From: CATQHD01 sp965243165
GTDB lineage: Bacteria > Actinomycetota > Acidimicrobiia > Spongiisociales > Spongiisociaceae
Length of the DNA stretch: 64,000 nucleotides
Direction: 5' to 3'
Assembly (NCBI GenBank): GCA_965243165.1
Contig: OZ251535.1
Span: forward strand, 558,001 to 622,000
The notes beneath the pieces are model-generated. The model ran no database searches. It saw only the letters and a program-made list of their open reading frames with translations, and had not been told where the DNA came from. The position numbers were made by a program, and so were the translations under genes. The first letter of the stretch is position 1. Each line of letters begins with the position of its first letter. Shown here in pieces: positions 8,920 to 17,139 of the stretch.

Positions 8920-9372
8920 TCAGGGCCGCCGGTCCACCGGATGCATCGCCTCGCGGTGGAAATCCTGCATGCCCATCACCTGCAGGCGCAGCGCTGCGAT
9001 CCTCCAGCCTTCTCCGGTGCGCCGGAACCGGTAGGAATACTGGCCCCACATGTGCCCGTCGGGGGCGCCGGAGTGGTAGGCGTGCCAGGCGTACACGTAG
9101 GCGTCGCCGGTTGCCCCGCCGCCCTCCTCCGCCCGCACCCGCAGGTTGGATATGTGGTGGGACGTGGCTGAGAACAGTTCCTGCAGGCCGGGCCGGATGG
9201 CCGGAACTATGGCCTCCCGCCCCTCGATCAGCGCCATGCCGGGTCCGTAGTCGATGACGGCGTCCTCGGTGAACAGGGCGGCCAGGTCTTCGGGTTCGTT
9301 GCGGTCGAAATGCCAGGCGTAGGAGTAGATGAGGTCGGCGATGGCGGCGCGGTCTTCGAGATCGACGGTCAT
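8920..9372 (-). CDS. SnoaL-like / NTF2-fold protein
   Basis: A 150-residue protein with the cone-shaped NTF2 fold pattern: RAAIADLIYSYAWHFDR, AALFTEDAVIDYGPG, then HHISNLRVRAE, YVYAWHAYHSG and WRIAALRL. Members are small hydrolases, isomerases or dehydratases, and are frequent in actinobacterial catabolic clusters; the Asp/His pair (D35-D41 region and HHIS) is compatible with catalysis but does not define a substrate. ATG at 9372 is the natural start; the longer open frame upstream is antisense to the VOC gene. It lies 34 bases before the Rossmann gene on the same strand and is divergent from the VOC gene, with a 114-base shared promoter region. Confidence 0.8.
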   Translation of the reverse strand: MTVDLEDRAAIADLIYSYAWHFDRNEPEDLAALFTEDAVIDYGPGMALIEGREAIVPAIRPGLQELFSATSHHISNLRVRAEEGGGATGDAYVYAWHAYHSGAPDGHMWGQYSYRFRRTGEGWRIAALRLQVMGMQDFHREAMHPVDRRP

Positions 9373-9486
9373 GGGGTCTTTTGTCCTTGTTCGGCGGCCG
9401 GATACTCTACCAGGGAGGGCGGCGGCGCCTTGGGAGGATTCCGCCGCCGGCCCGCGCCTGCAGCCGCGATACGCAAGGAGGACAAC

Positions 9487-9960
9487 ATGACAGAGAAGCC
9501 CGCGCTCCGCGAGGATCTGTGGTCGAGGGCCTACCAGGTGGGGGTGGTGGTGCGCGACATCGACCGGGCGGTCGAGTTCTACGAGCGGCTCGGCATCGGC
9601 CCGTTCGAGGAGGGCCCCTCCGCCCACACCCTCGAGCGGAAGATCTACGGCCGGGAGGCTCCGGACGTGAAGGTGAAAGGCCTGATCGCGCAGATGGGCC
9701 CGATCGAGTTCGAGTTGCTGCAGCCGGTGGAGGGCCGCGGCGTCCAGGCCGAGTTCTTGGAGAAGCACGGGGAGGGGGTGGTGCATCTGTGCGCCCACAC
9801 CGACGACCTCGACCGCGACGTCGCCGATCTCACCGCCCTCGGTTATGAGGTGATCTCGTCGGGGTTGCTGGACGACGGCGGCAAGTTCGCCTACTTCGAC
9901 ACCAGGGAGGTCGGCGGGCTGGTGCTCGAGCTGTTCCAGACCGGCGAAAAGTGGGAGTAA
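9487..9960 (+). CDS. VOC-superfamily (glyoxalase/dioxygenase-like) protein
   Basis: A 157-residue single-domain protein. AYQVGVVVRDIDRAVEFYER is the first beta-alpha-beta element of a VOC module, followed by IEFELLQPVEG, VHLCAHTDDLDRDVADL and LVLELFQ. The H/E metal-ligand positions (H in VVHLC, E in LELF) are present, so it probably binds a divalent metal. Similar proteins include methylmalonyl-CoA epimerase and lactoylglutathione lyases; the GLIAQMGPIEFELL region resembles the epimerase-like branch, but I would not assign it. The start is fixed by a perfect AAGGAGG at 9475-9481, five bases before the ATG. It opens the plus-strand side of the catabolic cluster. Confidence 0.85.
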   Translation: MTEKPALREDLWSRAYQVGVVVRDIDRAVEFYERLGIGPFEEGPSAHTLERKIYGREAPDVKVKGLIAQMGPIEFELLQPVEGRGVQAEFLEKHGEGVVHLCAHTDDLDRDVADLTALGYEVISSGLLDDGGKFAYFDTREVGGLVLELFQTGEKWE

Positions 9961-10072
9961 GCGCCGCCCCGGTTCGAAGTCCGCCTTCGATCCTGTAACC
10001 TGCGGCCGCCGCACCCGCCCGACCCGGGAGCGGCCCGGATTCGATGTGAAGAGAACACGGAGGTAATCGGCG

Positions 10073-10744
10073 ATGAGTGAATACGCCCGGGTGGAGATCG
10101 CCCACCCGGAATTGAAAGGGCTGGCCGACTCGATAGACGACGCGCCCGGCGACCGGTATGCCAGGACCAAGGCCAAGCTGGATTCCGAAGGCCAGGACCG
10201 CTACATGAAGCGTTACCGCGAGGTGTCGGCGGACGACCCCATCCAGATCGGCTGGGACGCCAACGAAGCCGAGTTTCACGCCAAGACCAAGATCTTCTCG
10301 GTGCTGGCCGACGCCATGGAGGAGGAGCTGGGCAAAGAGGCAGGCCGGGCGGCGGTGGCCCGGGCCCGGGAGAAGCAGGGCGTCCAGATGGGGGCCGCCA
10401 TGGCCGCCAAGAGCCGGGAGAAGGGGAATCGGCTCAACCTGAACAACTTCTTCGAGGAGTTCTGGGGCTACTTCCAGTGGTCGCCCAAACTGGACACGGA
10501 GCGCTATTTCGACGGCGAGGGCAACATGGTCAAGTACGTCCTGCGGCTCAACTGCCCGATCGGGGACTACCTGCGGGACAACGCCCCCGACGTGGAGTAT
10601 TCGTCCAACTACTGCGACCTCGACGAGCACATCGCCCACGCCTACAACCCCAACATCCGGTATTCCCGCAAGCGCTGGGCGCCGGCCGGCGACCAGTTCA
10701 CCGAGCTGACATGGGAGCTCGACACCGCCGACGTCCTCGACTGA
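10073..10744 (+). CDS. L-2-amino-thiazoline-4-carboxylic acid hydrolase-like protein
   Basis: A 223-residue protein. The C-terminal half (LNCPIGDYLRDNAPDV, then YCDLDEHIAHAYNPNIRYSR) matches the family named after the Pseudomonas ATC hydrolase, in which two conserved cysteines and a Cys-Asp-Asp/Glu patch are typical; here the cysteines are in NCPIG and YCDLD. The ATC enzyme opens the thiazoline ring on the way to L-cysteine, but most family members are unassigned. A GGAGG lies 9 bases before the ATG. It stands alone between the VOC and MDR genes on the same strand with about 100-base gaps, consistent with one catabolic transcription unit. Confidence 0.7.
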   Translation: MSEYARVEIAHPELKGLADSIDDAPGDRYARTKAKLDSEGQDRYMKRYREVSADDPIQIGWDANEAEFHAKTKIFSVLADAMEEELGKEAGRAAVARAREKQGVQMGAAMAAKSREKGNRLNLNNFFEEFWGYFQWSPKLDTERYFDGEGNMVKYVLRLNCPIGDYLRDNAPDVEYSSNYCDLDEHIAHAYNPNIRYSRKRWAPAGDQFTELTWELDTADVLD

Positions 10745-10843
10745 GGGCTTGTAAGCCGAAGAGCCGAGGCGAACCGGTGAGCCGACCGCTGCCCTGTTCA
10801 TACGCCTGCGGCCCCTCTGCCGGCGGCGGCTGAGGAGCGGCGG

Positions 10844-11887
10844 GTGCGGGCGTTGCTGCTGCACGAAGGGGGCCGGCTCGAGCTGGGCGAGGCCCCCGTT
10901 CCCGAGCCTCCCCCCGGCTGGGCGCTGGTGCGCGTGATCGCATCCTCCGCCGGTCTGTTCCACGCCCAGATGGCGTCGGGGATGCTCGACACGGGCGGCT
11001 TCCCCCGCATCCTCGGCCACGAAGTGGTGGGGGAGGTGGCGGCGGTTTCCTCGGAGGCCGCCCCGCCCGTTTCTTCACGGGTGGTGTTGGATGCGGTGGT
11101 GGGCTGCGGGGTGTGCGAATGGTGCATCCGCGGCGAGGAGAGCATCTGCCCCTGGATGCGGCATCTGGGCATCGACCTGGACGGCGGCTTCGCCGACTAC
11201 GCGGCAGTTCCCGAGTCCAACATGTTCGGCATCCCCTCCGAAACCCCCGTCGAGCAGGCGGTGATGATGGGGTCGGTCCTCCCCGCTGCGGTCCACGCCG
11301 CCCTCAGATCGGGGGTGGGGGGAGGCGACCGGGTGATCGTCTCCGGGGTGGGGAGCATCGGCATGATGCTGTGCCAGACCGCGAAGGCGATGGGGGCGGC
11401 GGCGGTGGCCGCCGCCGACGTGGACGACGGCCGCCTGGAAGCGGCCGCACCCTGGATCGACGGGGCGGTCAACACGGCGGGCCTGACGGCGGACGAGGCG
11501 GCCTCCCGGCTGCGGGAGGCGCTGGGGCGGCCGCACGGCGCCGACGTCGTGTTCGAGGCGGCCGGGAAGCCGGCCAGCGTGGACGCCTCCATCCGGGCGG
11601 CGCGGTCCGGCGGGACGGTGCTGCTGATGGGCATCTGCGACGGCGCCGCCTCCATCTCCTTCGACCACTACCTGGGCGGGTTCCTGAGGCGGGAACTGTC
11701 CCTGGTCACCACCTTCGGCTTCACCCGCCGGGACTTCATGGTCGGCAGCGCCCTCTACCGCGCCGGAAACATAGACCTGTCCCCGCTGCTGGGGCCGACC
11801 ATCCCCTTGGAAGATGTACCCGCTGCCTTGGCCGCGGTCAACGAGGGAGGGACGGGCGGCACGCGGTACGTGGTCGCGGTTGGATGA
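10844..11887 (+). CDS. Zinc-type medium-chain dehydrogenase/reductase with altered catalytic site
   Basis: A 347-residue MDR protein. The N-terminal GroES-like part has ILGHEVVGEV, the conserved GHE. The structural zinc loop is intact (C-x2-C-x2-C-x7-C in CGVCEWCIRGEESIC). Residues 160 onward form the Rossmann domain with VIVSGVGSIGMMLCQ. The usual catalytic zinc Cys in the motif G-x-C-H is replaced: the sequence reads SAGLFHAQ, so Phe stands where Cys is expected. It may therefore lack catalytic zinc or coordinate it differently. GTG at 10844 follows a GAGGAG. Neighbours suggest a role in the same degradation cluster, substrate unknown. Confidence 0.85.
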   Translation: MRALLLHEGGRLELGEAPVPEPPPGWALVRVIASSAGLFHAQMASGMLDTGGFPRILGHEVVGEVAAVSSEAAPPVSSRVVLDAVVGCGVCEWCIRGEESICPWMRHLGIDLDGGFADYAAVPESNMFGIPSETPVEQAVMMGSVLPAAVHAALRSGVGGGDRVIVSGVGSIGMMLCQTAKAMGAAAVAAADVDDGRLEAAAPWIDGAVNTAGLTADEAASRLREALGRPHGADVVFEAAGKPASVDASIRAARSGGTVLLMGICDGAASISFDHYLGGFLRRELSLVTTFGFTRRDFMVGSALYRAGNIDLSPLLGPTIPLEDVPAALAAVNEGGTGGTRYVVAVG

Positions 11888-12454
11888 CCTCCCGGCTTCG
11901 GGCGGCCCCGCCCCAGGCACCCGCTGTGCTGTTCGGGGAGGTTGTCCCTGTTTGGGGGAAGAAGGCGGTGTGTTCCCATCCCCCAGCCGGGGGTGGGGGG
12001 CGGCCGGCGGGTCGTTGGCGGGGTGAGGCGGAGGATCGAAGCGGTCGAGCCCGCGAAATGTCTTCGAACATACGTACCCCTATCCGGAAGCCCCGAATTT
12101 TGGTATACCTATTGGGCTGATGCACAAACACCGCCGCGAGTTCTGGAGAGGGCGGCGGTCAGAGACGGATTCCGTTCGTTCCGGCCCTTCGGGCCGGAGG
12201 CGGCCTCGTGCGGCCCGGCGGATTTTCGTTCAAGGAGGCGGCGGCGGGGGATGGGCCCGGGTTTGCCGGCGGCGGGGGCCGATTTTCGCGGACTCGAGAG
12301 CATTGGGTTGGAGGTGAACCCCAACGTCATGGTTGCACGAGGGTTCTTGTCAGAGGGCAACCTTGGAGTTGCCATCCAGGTCGGAAGGGAGGCAGGCGCT
12401 TGTTTCATCAGCCCGCCCCCGCTCTCGTGAATGATTGGTTGACCAGGGCCGGGG
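11888..12454. other. Intergenic stretch without a recognisable gene
   Basis: This 567-base gap separates the convergent MDR and SDR genes. Frames within it on both strands are low-complexity Gly/Arg-rich and lack family features or a clear ribosome site. A short AT-rich patch near 12095-12115 could hold a promoter for nothing that I can see. The last 40 bases before 12430 resemble the bases at about 29309-29345 in outline (both contain GGCGCTT and CCCCGCTCTCGTG), a weak hint of a dispersed intergenic repeat. Confidence 0.5.
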
Positions 12455-13183
12455 TTACCAGGCCAGCCAGCCGCCGTCTACGGGGATGAAGGCCCCGGTC
12501 ATGTAGCTGGAGGCGTCGGAGGTGAGGAAGGCGGCGGCCTCGGCTATCTCTTCGGGTTCGGCCGGCCGCCCCAGGGGGATGCGCTTCATGTAGACCTCCC
12601 GTTTCACCGGGTCGGCCAGGCTGGCGGCGGACATGGGAGTGTTCACCACCCCCGGCCCGATCACGTTGACCCGGATTCCGTACGGGGCCAGGTCCAGCGC
12701 CAGGGCGCGGCCCAGCATGAACACCCCGCCCTTGGAGGCCATATAGGCGGCCGCCCTCGGCAGGGCCGCCTGCGAGTTGATCGATCCGAGGAGGACGATC
12801 GAGCCTCCGCCGCCTTGGTCCCTCATCGCCCGGGCGGCCCGCCGGGCGGTGAGGAAACTGCCGGTGAGGTTGACGTCCACCACCCGGCGGAAGGCGGCGA
12901 CGTCGAAGTCGAGCGTATCGCCCGCCTCCTCGATTCCGGCGCTGGCGACCACCGCGTCGAGGCGGCCGAACCGGTCGAGGGCGGCGTCCACCATGGCGCC
13001 GCATTGGGCTTCGTCGGTCACGTCCGCCGCCAGCGCCAAGGACCCTTCGACGCCGGCGGCCGTCTCGGCGGCCCGGTCCCCGTTGATGTCCGCGCACACC
13101 ACATGGTCGCCCCTCTCCCCGAAGCGGCGGGCGGTCGCGGCGCCGATGCCGGAACCGGCGCCGGTGACGAGCGATACGGTCAT
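12455..13183 (-). CDS. SDR-family oxidoreductase
   Basis: A 242-residue classical short-chain dehydrogenase. TGAGSGIG at residues 7-14 binds the cofactor, DI near residue 33 follows beta-2 (Asp favours NAD over NADP), and the catalytic set is S134 (LLGSINS), Y147 and K151 (YMASK). The C-terminus AFIPVDGGWLAW is the usual end of the family. These enzymes oxidise alcohols or reduce ketones; the substrate is not indicated. It is convergent with the MDR gene across a long gap and upstream of the exonuclease gene on the same strand with 160 bases between, so it is probably monocistronic. Confidence 0.9.
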   Translation of the reverse strand: MTVSLVTGAGSGIGAATARRFGERGDHVVCADINGDRAAETAAGVEGSLALAADVTDEAQCGAMVDAALDRFGRLDAVVASAGIEEAGDTLDFDVAAFRRVVDVNLTGSFLTARRAARAMRDQGGGGSIVLLGSINSQAALPRAAAYMASKGGVFMLGRALALDLAPYGIRVNVIGPGVVNTPMSAASLADPVKREVYMKRIPLGRPAEPEEIAEAAAFLTSDASSYMTGAFIPVDGGWLAW

Positions 13184-13343
13184 CGTTGCCTCCTCGCAGC
13201 TGCCTTCACCGGCATGCTACTGCTCACATTTGCGGCCGACCGCCCTGCTTGGACCGGGTGATGATCGGCGATTCCGTTGGTTCCGGCGGTTCGTGCTGCT
13301 CGGCTTGGGTTGTTCGGGGTCTTGTATGTGCGCGGGGGCGCGC

Positions 13344-14213
13344 CTACTCCTGCCAGCGGTGCGGGCGGCCGGCCATCCGCCCGAAGCCCAGCCTGTTGCA
13401 CAAGTCGGTGAACGGTCCCCGCCGGGCGCCCAGCCATTCGAGGTCGTCGAGGGATTCGTCCAGGGGGGCGTCGCGGCGCAGGGTGGTGAGCGTCCGGTAC
13501 AGGAGCGCATCCTCCCGGGCGGCCTCGAGGTTGGCGGACAGGCGGACGGCGCCCCGCACCGCTACGCCCCACTCTCCAGGCGAGCGGGGGATGCGTTCGA
13601 TGCGGAGGAACTTGCCCAGCACCGCGGCGGTGGACTTGGCCCCCCACCCGGGGATGCCGGGGATGCCGTCGGCGCTGTCGCCGACCAAGGCCAGGTAGTC
13701 GGGTATGGAGGCGGGCGGAACCCCGAACTTCTCTATCACCCCCGCCTCGTCGACCAGCTTCCGCTCCCGCCGGTTGTAGGTCACCACCCGGTCTCCGATC
13801 ACGCACTGGGCCAGGTCCTTGTCCGGGCTGAGGATCACCACCTTCTCCACTTCGCCCGCCCAGCGCAGGGCGGCGGCGGCCAGGGCGTCGTCCGCCTCGA
13901 ACTCCCGCATCGCCCACACCGTTACACCCAGCGCCTCCAGCGCCTCCTCGGCCAGCGGGAACTGGCTCATCAGGTCCGGCGGCACCCCTTCCCCGGTCTT
14001 GTAACCGGCGAACAGGTCGTTGCGGAACGACTCGATCACCTGGTCGGTTGCGGCGGCCAGATGCGTTACGCCCTCCTCCCGAAGCAGTCGGAGGGTGGTG
14101 TCGATGATGCCGTAGACCGCGCCCGCCTCCGCCCCGTCCGGTGCTTTCCGTTTGGGAAAACCGAAGTAGGCTCGGAAGAGCTCGTAGGTAGCGTCGAGCA
14201 GGTGGAGGTTCAC
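13344..14213 (-). CDS. 5'-3' exonuclease (PIN/FEN-like, Pol I N-terminal domain homolog)
   Basis: A 289-residue stand-alone flap/5' exonuclease as often found in actinobacteria. The start region VNLHLLDATYELFRAYFG holds the first metal Asp. ATDQVIESFRNDLFAGYKTG is the helical arch. Further acidic ligands lie in FEADDALAA and ILSPDKDLAQCV, and YLALVGDSADGIPGIPGWG is the H3TH DNA-binding motif. The role is removal of RNA primers or flaps during replication and repair. GTG at 14213 is chosen because homologs begin at this VxLHLxDA point. The start abuts that of a divergent gene at 14214: the two start codons touch back to back, so the ribosome-binding region of each lies inside the other's coding sequence. 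Confidence 0.9.
   Translation of the reverse strand: MNLHLLDATYELFRAYFGFPKRKAPDGAEAGAVYGIIDTTLRLLREEGVTHLAAATDQVIESFRNDLFAGYKTGEGVPPDLMSQFPLAEEALEALGVTVWAMREFEADDALAAAALRWAGEVEKVVILSPDKDLAQCVIGDRVVTYNRRERKLVDEAGVIEKFGVPPASIPDYLALVGDSADGIPGIPGWGAKSTAAVLGKFLRIERIPRSPGEWGVAVRGAVRLSANLEAAREDALLYRTLTTLRRDAPLDESLDDLEWLGARRGPFTDLCNRLGFGRMAGRPHRWQE
14167..14172 (+). promoter_or_regulatory. Candidate -10 element shared by two paralogous genes
   Basis: TAGGCT lies 42 bases before the start at 14214. The surrounding bases (AACCGAA, one base, TAGGCTCGGA, one base, GAG) recur almost exactly at 45225-45244, 46 bases before the paralogous gene at 45283. TAGGCT is a good actinobacterial -10 hexamer. This copy lies inside the antisense strand of the exonuclease coding region. 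No convincing -35 is visible. Confidence 0.45.
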
Positions 14214-14582
14214 GTGGAGGATGTTAGAGAAGGCGGGGATCCCGAGGTTTCCTGGGAACAGGTCGCCACCGGGTTCGCCGAGTTGGGGGGCTTGCTGGGT
14301 TCCGGCCTCGTCGACGACAAGGAAGCGGGCGGCTCTACGCGGGAGGAGCTGCGCCGGTCTTGGGGGGGCTTCGTGTCCGCCGCCCAAGGCCTGGGGCAGG
14401 CGCTGGCGGCCACCGCCCGCGATCCTGAGGTGCGGAAGGGCGCCAAGGAGGCCTTCGGGTCGCTGGTGGACGCCGTGGAAGCGACGGTGCGCAACACCGC
14501 CGCCCGCGCCCGTCCGAGCCAGGGCGCAGGCGGCGGGGAAGCGGACGCCCAGGCGGGCGGAGAGGACGGCGGGGGAGGGTGA
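14214..14582 (+). CDS. Small uncharacterised protein, paralog of the protein at 45283
   Basis: A 122-residue helical protein. From residue 19 it aligns without gaps to the protein encoded at 45283: TGFAELGGLLGSGL here against TGFAELGDLLRSGL there, then REELRRSWGGF / REELRQAWSDF and ATARDPEVRKGAKEAFGSLV / TTVRDPELRAGARQALGSIV. The alignment also places both starts at the same column, which supports the GTG at 14214. The C-terminal 25 residues are Gly/Ala/Glu-rich and look disordered. The stop overlaps the GTG of the aminomutase-like gene (GTGA). I do not recognise the family; four-helix or coiled-coil packing is likely. It may act as a chaperone, membrane-associated or regulatory partner of the coupled enzyme. 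Confidence 0.7.
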   Translation: MEDVREGGDPEVSWEQVATGFAELGGLLGSGLVDDKEAGGSTREELRRSWGGFVSAAQGLGQALAATARDPEVRKGAKEAFGSLVDAVEATVRNTAARARPSQGAGGGEADAQAGGEDGGGG

Positions 14583-15913
14583 GCGCGCCGGACAGCGCCG
14601 GGAAGCTGGGGTTCGAGCGGTCCCGCCTGCTCCACGAACGCGCCGGGAAGGTGATTCCGGGCGGGGTCAACAGCAACGTGCGCCTGGGGGAGCGTCCGCA
14701 TCCGATCTTCTTCGAGGCGGGGGAGGGGCCGTACCTGTACGACGCGGACGGCAACCGGCTGATCGACTACGTGCTGGGGCAGGGGCCGATGCTGTTCGGC
14801 CACCGCCCCGCTTTCGTCACCGCCGCCGTCGAGGCGCAACTGGCCAAGGGCATCCTGTACGGCGGCCAGCACGAGTTGGAGGTGGAGGCCGCCCGCCTCA
14901 TCACCCGGATGGTGCCGTCGGCCGAGGCGGTGCGGTTCAACATGACCGGCACCGAGGCCGTCCAGGCCGCTCTGCGGATCGCCCGCGCCGCCACCGGACG
15001 CGATCTGGTGGTCAAGTTCGAAGGCCACTACCACGGCTGGGCCGACAGCGTGCTGTTCAACGTGGGCAGCCCTTCGCGGCCCGGTGCAGACGGTTTGGGC
15101 GTCGAGCTGAGGCCCGAGTCGGGCGGCATCGCCTCCGGCGCCGGGGCCGCTCTGGCGGCGGTCCCCTGGAACGACCCGGAAGCCCTGTCGGCCGTCGTCT
15201 CGGCGCACGGCGGTGGTATCGCCGCGGTGATCATGGAGCCGGTCATGGCCAACAGCGGGGTGATCGAGCCGGCCCCCGGATATCTCGAGGCGGTGCGCAG
15301 GATGTGCAGCAGCCGCGGCATCGTGCTCATCTTCGACGAGGTGATCACCGGATTCCGGGCGGGCTTGGGCGGCGCCCAGGGGCGTTACGGCGTAACCCCC
15401 GACCTCACCACCATGGGCAAGGCTCTGGCCTCCGGTTTTCCGGTGGGCTGCGTGGCCGGCCGCCGAGACCTGATGGAGGCGGTCGGGACCGGGGCGGTAA
15501 CCCATGCGGGGACGTTCAACGCCTCCCCCGTCAGCATGGCGGCGGCCAAGGCCTCTCTCGAATACCTCTGCGAGGGGGGCGGGGAATGGTATGAGGACCT
15601 CGAGCGGCGGGGGCGGCGCCTGATGGACGGACTGCGGGAGGCCGTATCCCGCCGGGGGGCGCCTGCGCTCGTCCAAGGCCTGCCCGCCTTCTTCAACCTG
15701 ATGTTCACCGGCCGCCGCTCGGTGCACAGCCAGGGGGAGGCGCTTGACGCCGACGGGGCCGGGCGGGCGGCTTTCCTGCCCCGCCTCATGGAGGCCGGGG
15801 TGCGCATCACCAGCATGGGCAACCTATACCTGTCCGAAGCCCACACCGAGGCGGTGGTGGACGAGACGGTCGAGCGTTTCGACTCCGCCCTCGGGTCGTT
15901 CCTGGCGGCGTAG
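14579..15913 (+). CDS. Glutamate-1-semialdehyde 2,1-aminomutase-like class III aminotransferase
   Basis: A 444-residue PLP enzyme. VIPGGVNSNVR matches the GSA-aminomutase N-terminal signature. EGHYHGW, FDEVITGFR (D253 holds the PLP ring nitrogen) and TTMGKALASGFPVG with the Schiff-base lysine K281 follow. Length and motif order fit HemL-type enzymes, which move an amino group to make 5-aminolevulinate. However, GGVNSPVR in true HemL is GGVNSNVR here, and no other heme gene is nearby, so a catabolic paralog is equally possible. It begins with a GTG inside the stop of the small upstream protein and is followed 8 bases later by the phosphotriesterase-like gene: one operon. Confidence 0.85.
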   Translation: MSAPDSAGKLGFERSRLLHERAGKVIPGGVNSNVRLGERPHPIFFEAGEGPYLYDADGNRLIDYVLGQGPMLFGHRPAFVTAAVEAQLAKGILYGGQHELEVEAARLITRMVPSAEAVRFNMTGTEAVQAALRIARAATGRDLVVKFEGHYHGWADSVLFNVGSPSRPGADGLGVELRPESGGIASGAGAALAAVPWNDPEALSAVVSAHGGGIAAVIMEPVMANSGVIEPAPGYLEAVRRMCSSRGIVLIFDEVITGFRAGLGGAQGRYGVTPDLTTMGKALASGFPVGCVAGRRDLMEAVGTGAVTHAGTFNASPVSMAAAKASLEYLCEGGGEWYEDLERRGRRLMDGLREAVSRRGAPALVQGLPAFFNLMFTGRRSVHSQGEALDADGAGRAAFLPRLMEAGVRITSMGNLYLSEAHTEAVVDETVERFDSALGSFLAA

Positions 15914-15920
15914 GCGGCGG

Positions 15921-16976
15921 ATGAGCGGGGCGCCCGAAGCGGCGGCGGAGCCCTTCGTCCAGACCGTCAGGGGGCCGGCGCCGGCCTCCCAACTCGGCGT
16001 CACGCTGACCCATGAACACCTGATGATCGACCTCCGCTGCAACTGGAGGCCGTCGGAGGATCCCGAGGCGGCTTTCCTCCCGGTGGCCGCCGAGAGGCTG
16101 GGCCGCATCCGCGCCAATCCGTTGGCGGTGCGGGACAACCTGCTGATCGACGAGCCGTGGGTGATGGCCGGTGAGCTGTCCGCCTACAAGGAGGCGGGCG
16201 GGGCCTCCGTGGTGGATGCGACGCCTCCCGGGCTGGGCCGCGACCCCCGCACCCTGGAGTGGCTGTCCGTCCAGACGGGGGTGAACATAGTGGCGGGGTG
16301 CGGCTACTACACCGAGGCCTCCCACCCGCCGGGTTTGGAGGTCAGAACGGTGGAGAATCTGGCCGCCGAGATGATCCGCGACCTCACCGAGGGCATGGAC
16401 GGCTCAGCCCTGCGGGCCGGAGTGATAGGCGAGATAGGGGTGACGGCCTTTCCGATGCGCCCCTCCGAGCGCAAGGTGCTCCGGGCGGCGGCGCTGGCCC
16501 AGCAGGAGACCGGGTGCGCCGTCATCGCCCATTCGGCGGCGGGCGCCGAGTCTCCCTTCGAAGTGCTGGAGGTGCTGGCCGCGGCCGGCGCCGATCTGAG
16601 CCGGGTGATCCAGAGCCATCTCGACGACCGGTTCCGCGCCGACCTGGACAAGTTCCGGCGGGCGGCCGGCATGGGAGCGAACTTCGGCCTCGACACCTTC
16701 GGGCGGGAGCTCTACTACGAATCCCGGGACCGTCAGCACCCCAGCGACGAGGCGCGGGTAGAGACGGTTTTACTGCTGTTGGAAGCGGGGTTGATCGATC
16801 ACATCCTGGCATCCCAAGACATCTGCTTCAAGCACGAGCTGAGCAAATACGGCGGCCACGGATACGATCATTTCCTCCGCCGCATAGCCCCGCGGCTCCG
16901 CCGCCGGGGGGTTTCCAACGGCGAGATCGACCGGATGCTGCGTGTAAACCCCGCCCGGGTGCTCGCCGGGCTTTGA
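15921..16976 (+). CDS. Phosphotriesterase-family metal-dependent hydrolase
   Basis: A 351-residue amidohydrolase-fold enzyme. THEHLMID gives the metal pair H31/H33. VIGEIGV supplies a bridging Glu where classical phosphotriesterase has a carboxylated Lys, as in the phosphotriesterase-homology and lactonase-like branch. IAHS and IQSHLDD supply further His ligands, and ILASQDICFK the late Asp. Activity could be lactone, carboxylate-ester or phosphotriester hydrolysis; a native lactone or amide is most likely. ATG at 15921 is 8 bases after the aminomutase-like stop, and the pair probably act in one small-molecule pathway. Confidence 0.85.
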   Translation: MSGAPEAAAEPFVQTVRGPAPASQLGVTLTHEHLMIDLRCNWRPSEDPEAAFLPVAAERLGRIRANPLAVRDNLLIDEPWVMAGELSAYKEAGGASVVDATPPGLGRDPRTLEWLSVQTGVNIVAGCGYYTEASHPPGLEVRTVENLAAEMIRDLTEGMDGSALRAGVIGEIGVTAFPMRPSERKVLRAAALAQQETGCAVIAHSAAGAESPFEVLEVLAAAGADLSRVIQSHLDDRFRADLDKFRRAAGMGANFGLDTFGRELYYESRDRQHPSDEARVETVLLLLEAGLIDHILASQDICFKHELSKYGGHGYDHFLRRIAPRLRRRGVSNGEIDRMLRVNPARVLAGL

Positions 16977-17104
16977 TCCGTTCGACCAGAGAACGTCGGC
17001 GCCCACAGGTTCGTCCGGGCGGCTGCGAGCGTCGCGCACCCGGTTCGTTCAGGTGGATTTGTTGGCCTCTCGGTTGTGAGATTGGGGCGGGGGAGTTTTT
17101 TCGC

Positions 17105-17133
17105 TTGCGTCTGCTGTTGGGTTGGTGTAGGAT
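17105..17133 (+). promoter_or_regulatory. Promoter giving a leaderless mRNA
   Basis: TTGCGT (17105-17110) and TAGGAT (17128-17133) are separated by exactly 17 bases. The ATG of the protease gene at 17140 lies 7 bases after the -10, exactly where transcription should begin, and no Shine-Dalgarno sequence precedes it. Leaderless initiation is common in actinobacteria. Confidence 0.65.
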
Positions 17134-17139
17134 GAAGCG

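Noticed and set aside
6969..9257. 762-codon plus-strand frame opposite the catabolic operon
   Set aside because: It is the antisense of three recognised enzymes and is low-complexity.
12777..14213. Long plus-strand frame antisense to the SDR and exonuclease genes
   Set aside because: High-GC antisense artefact. Only the last 123 codons (from 14214) have a paralog and a consistent start.
14579..15913. Heme biosynthesis hemL assigned by symbol
   Set aside because: The signature has one change and no heme genes are adjacent; a catabolic paralog is possible, so no symbol is given.
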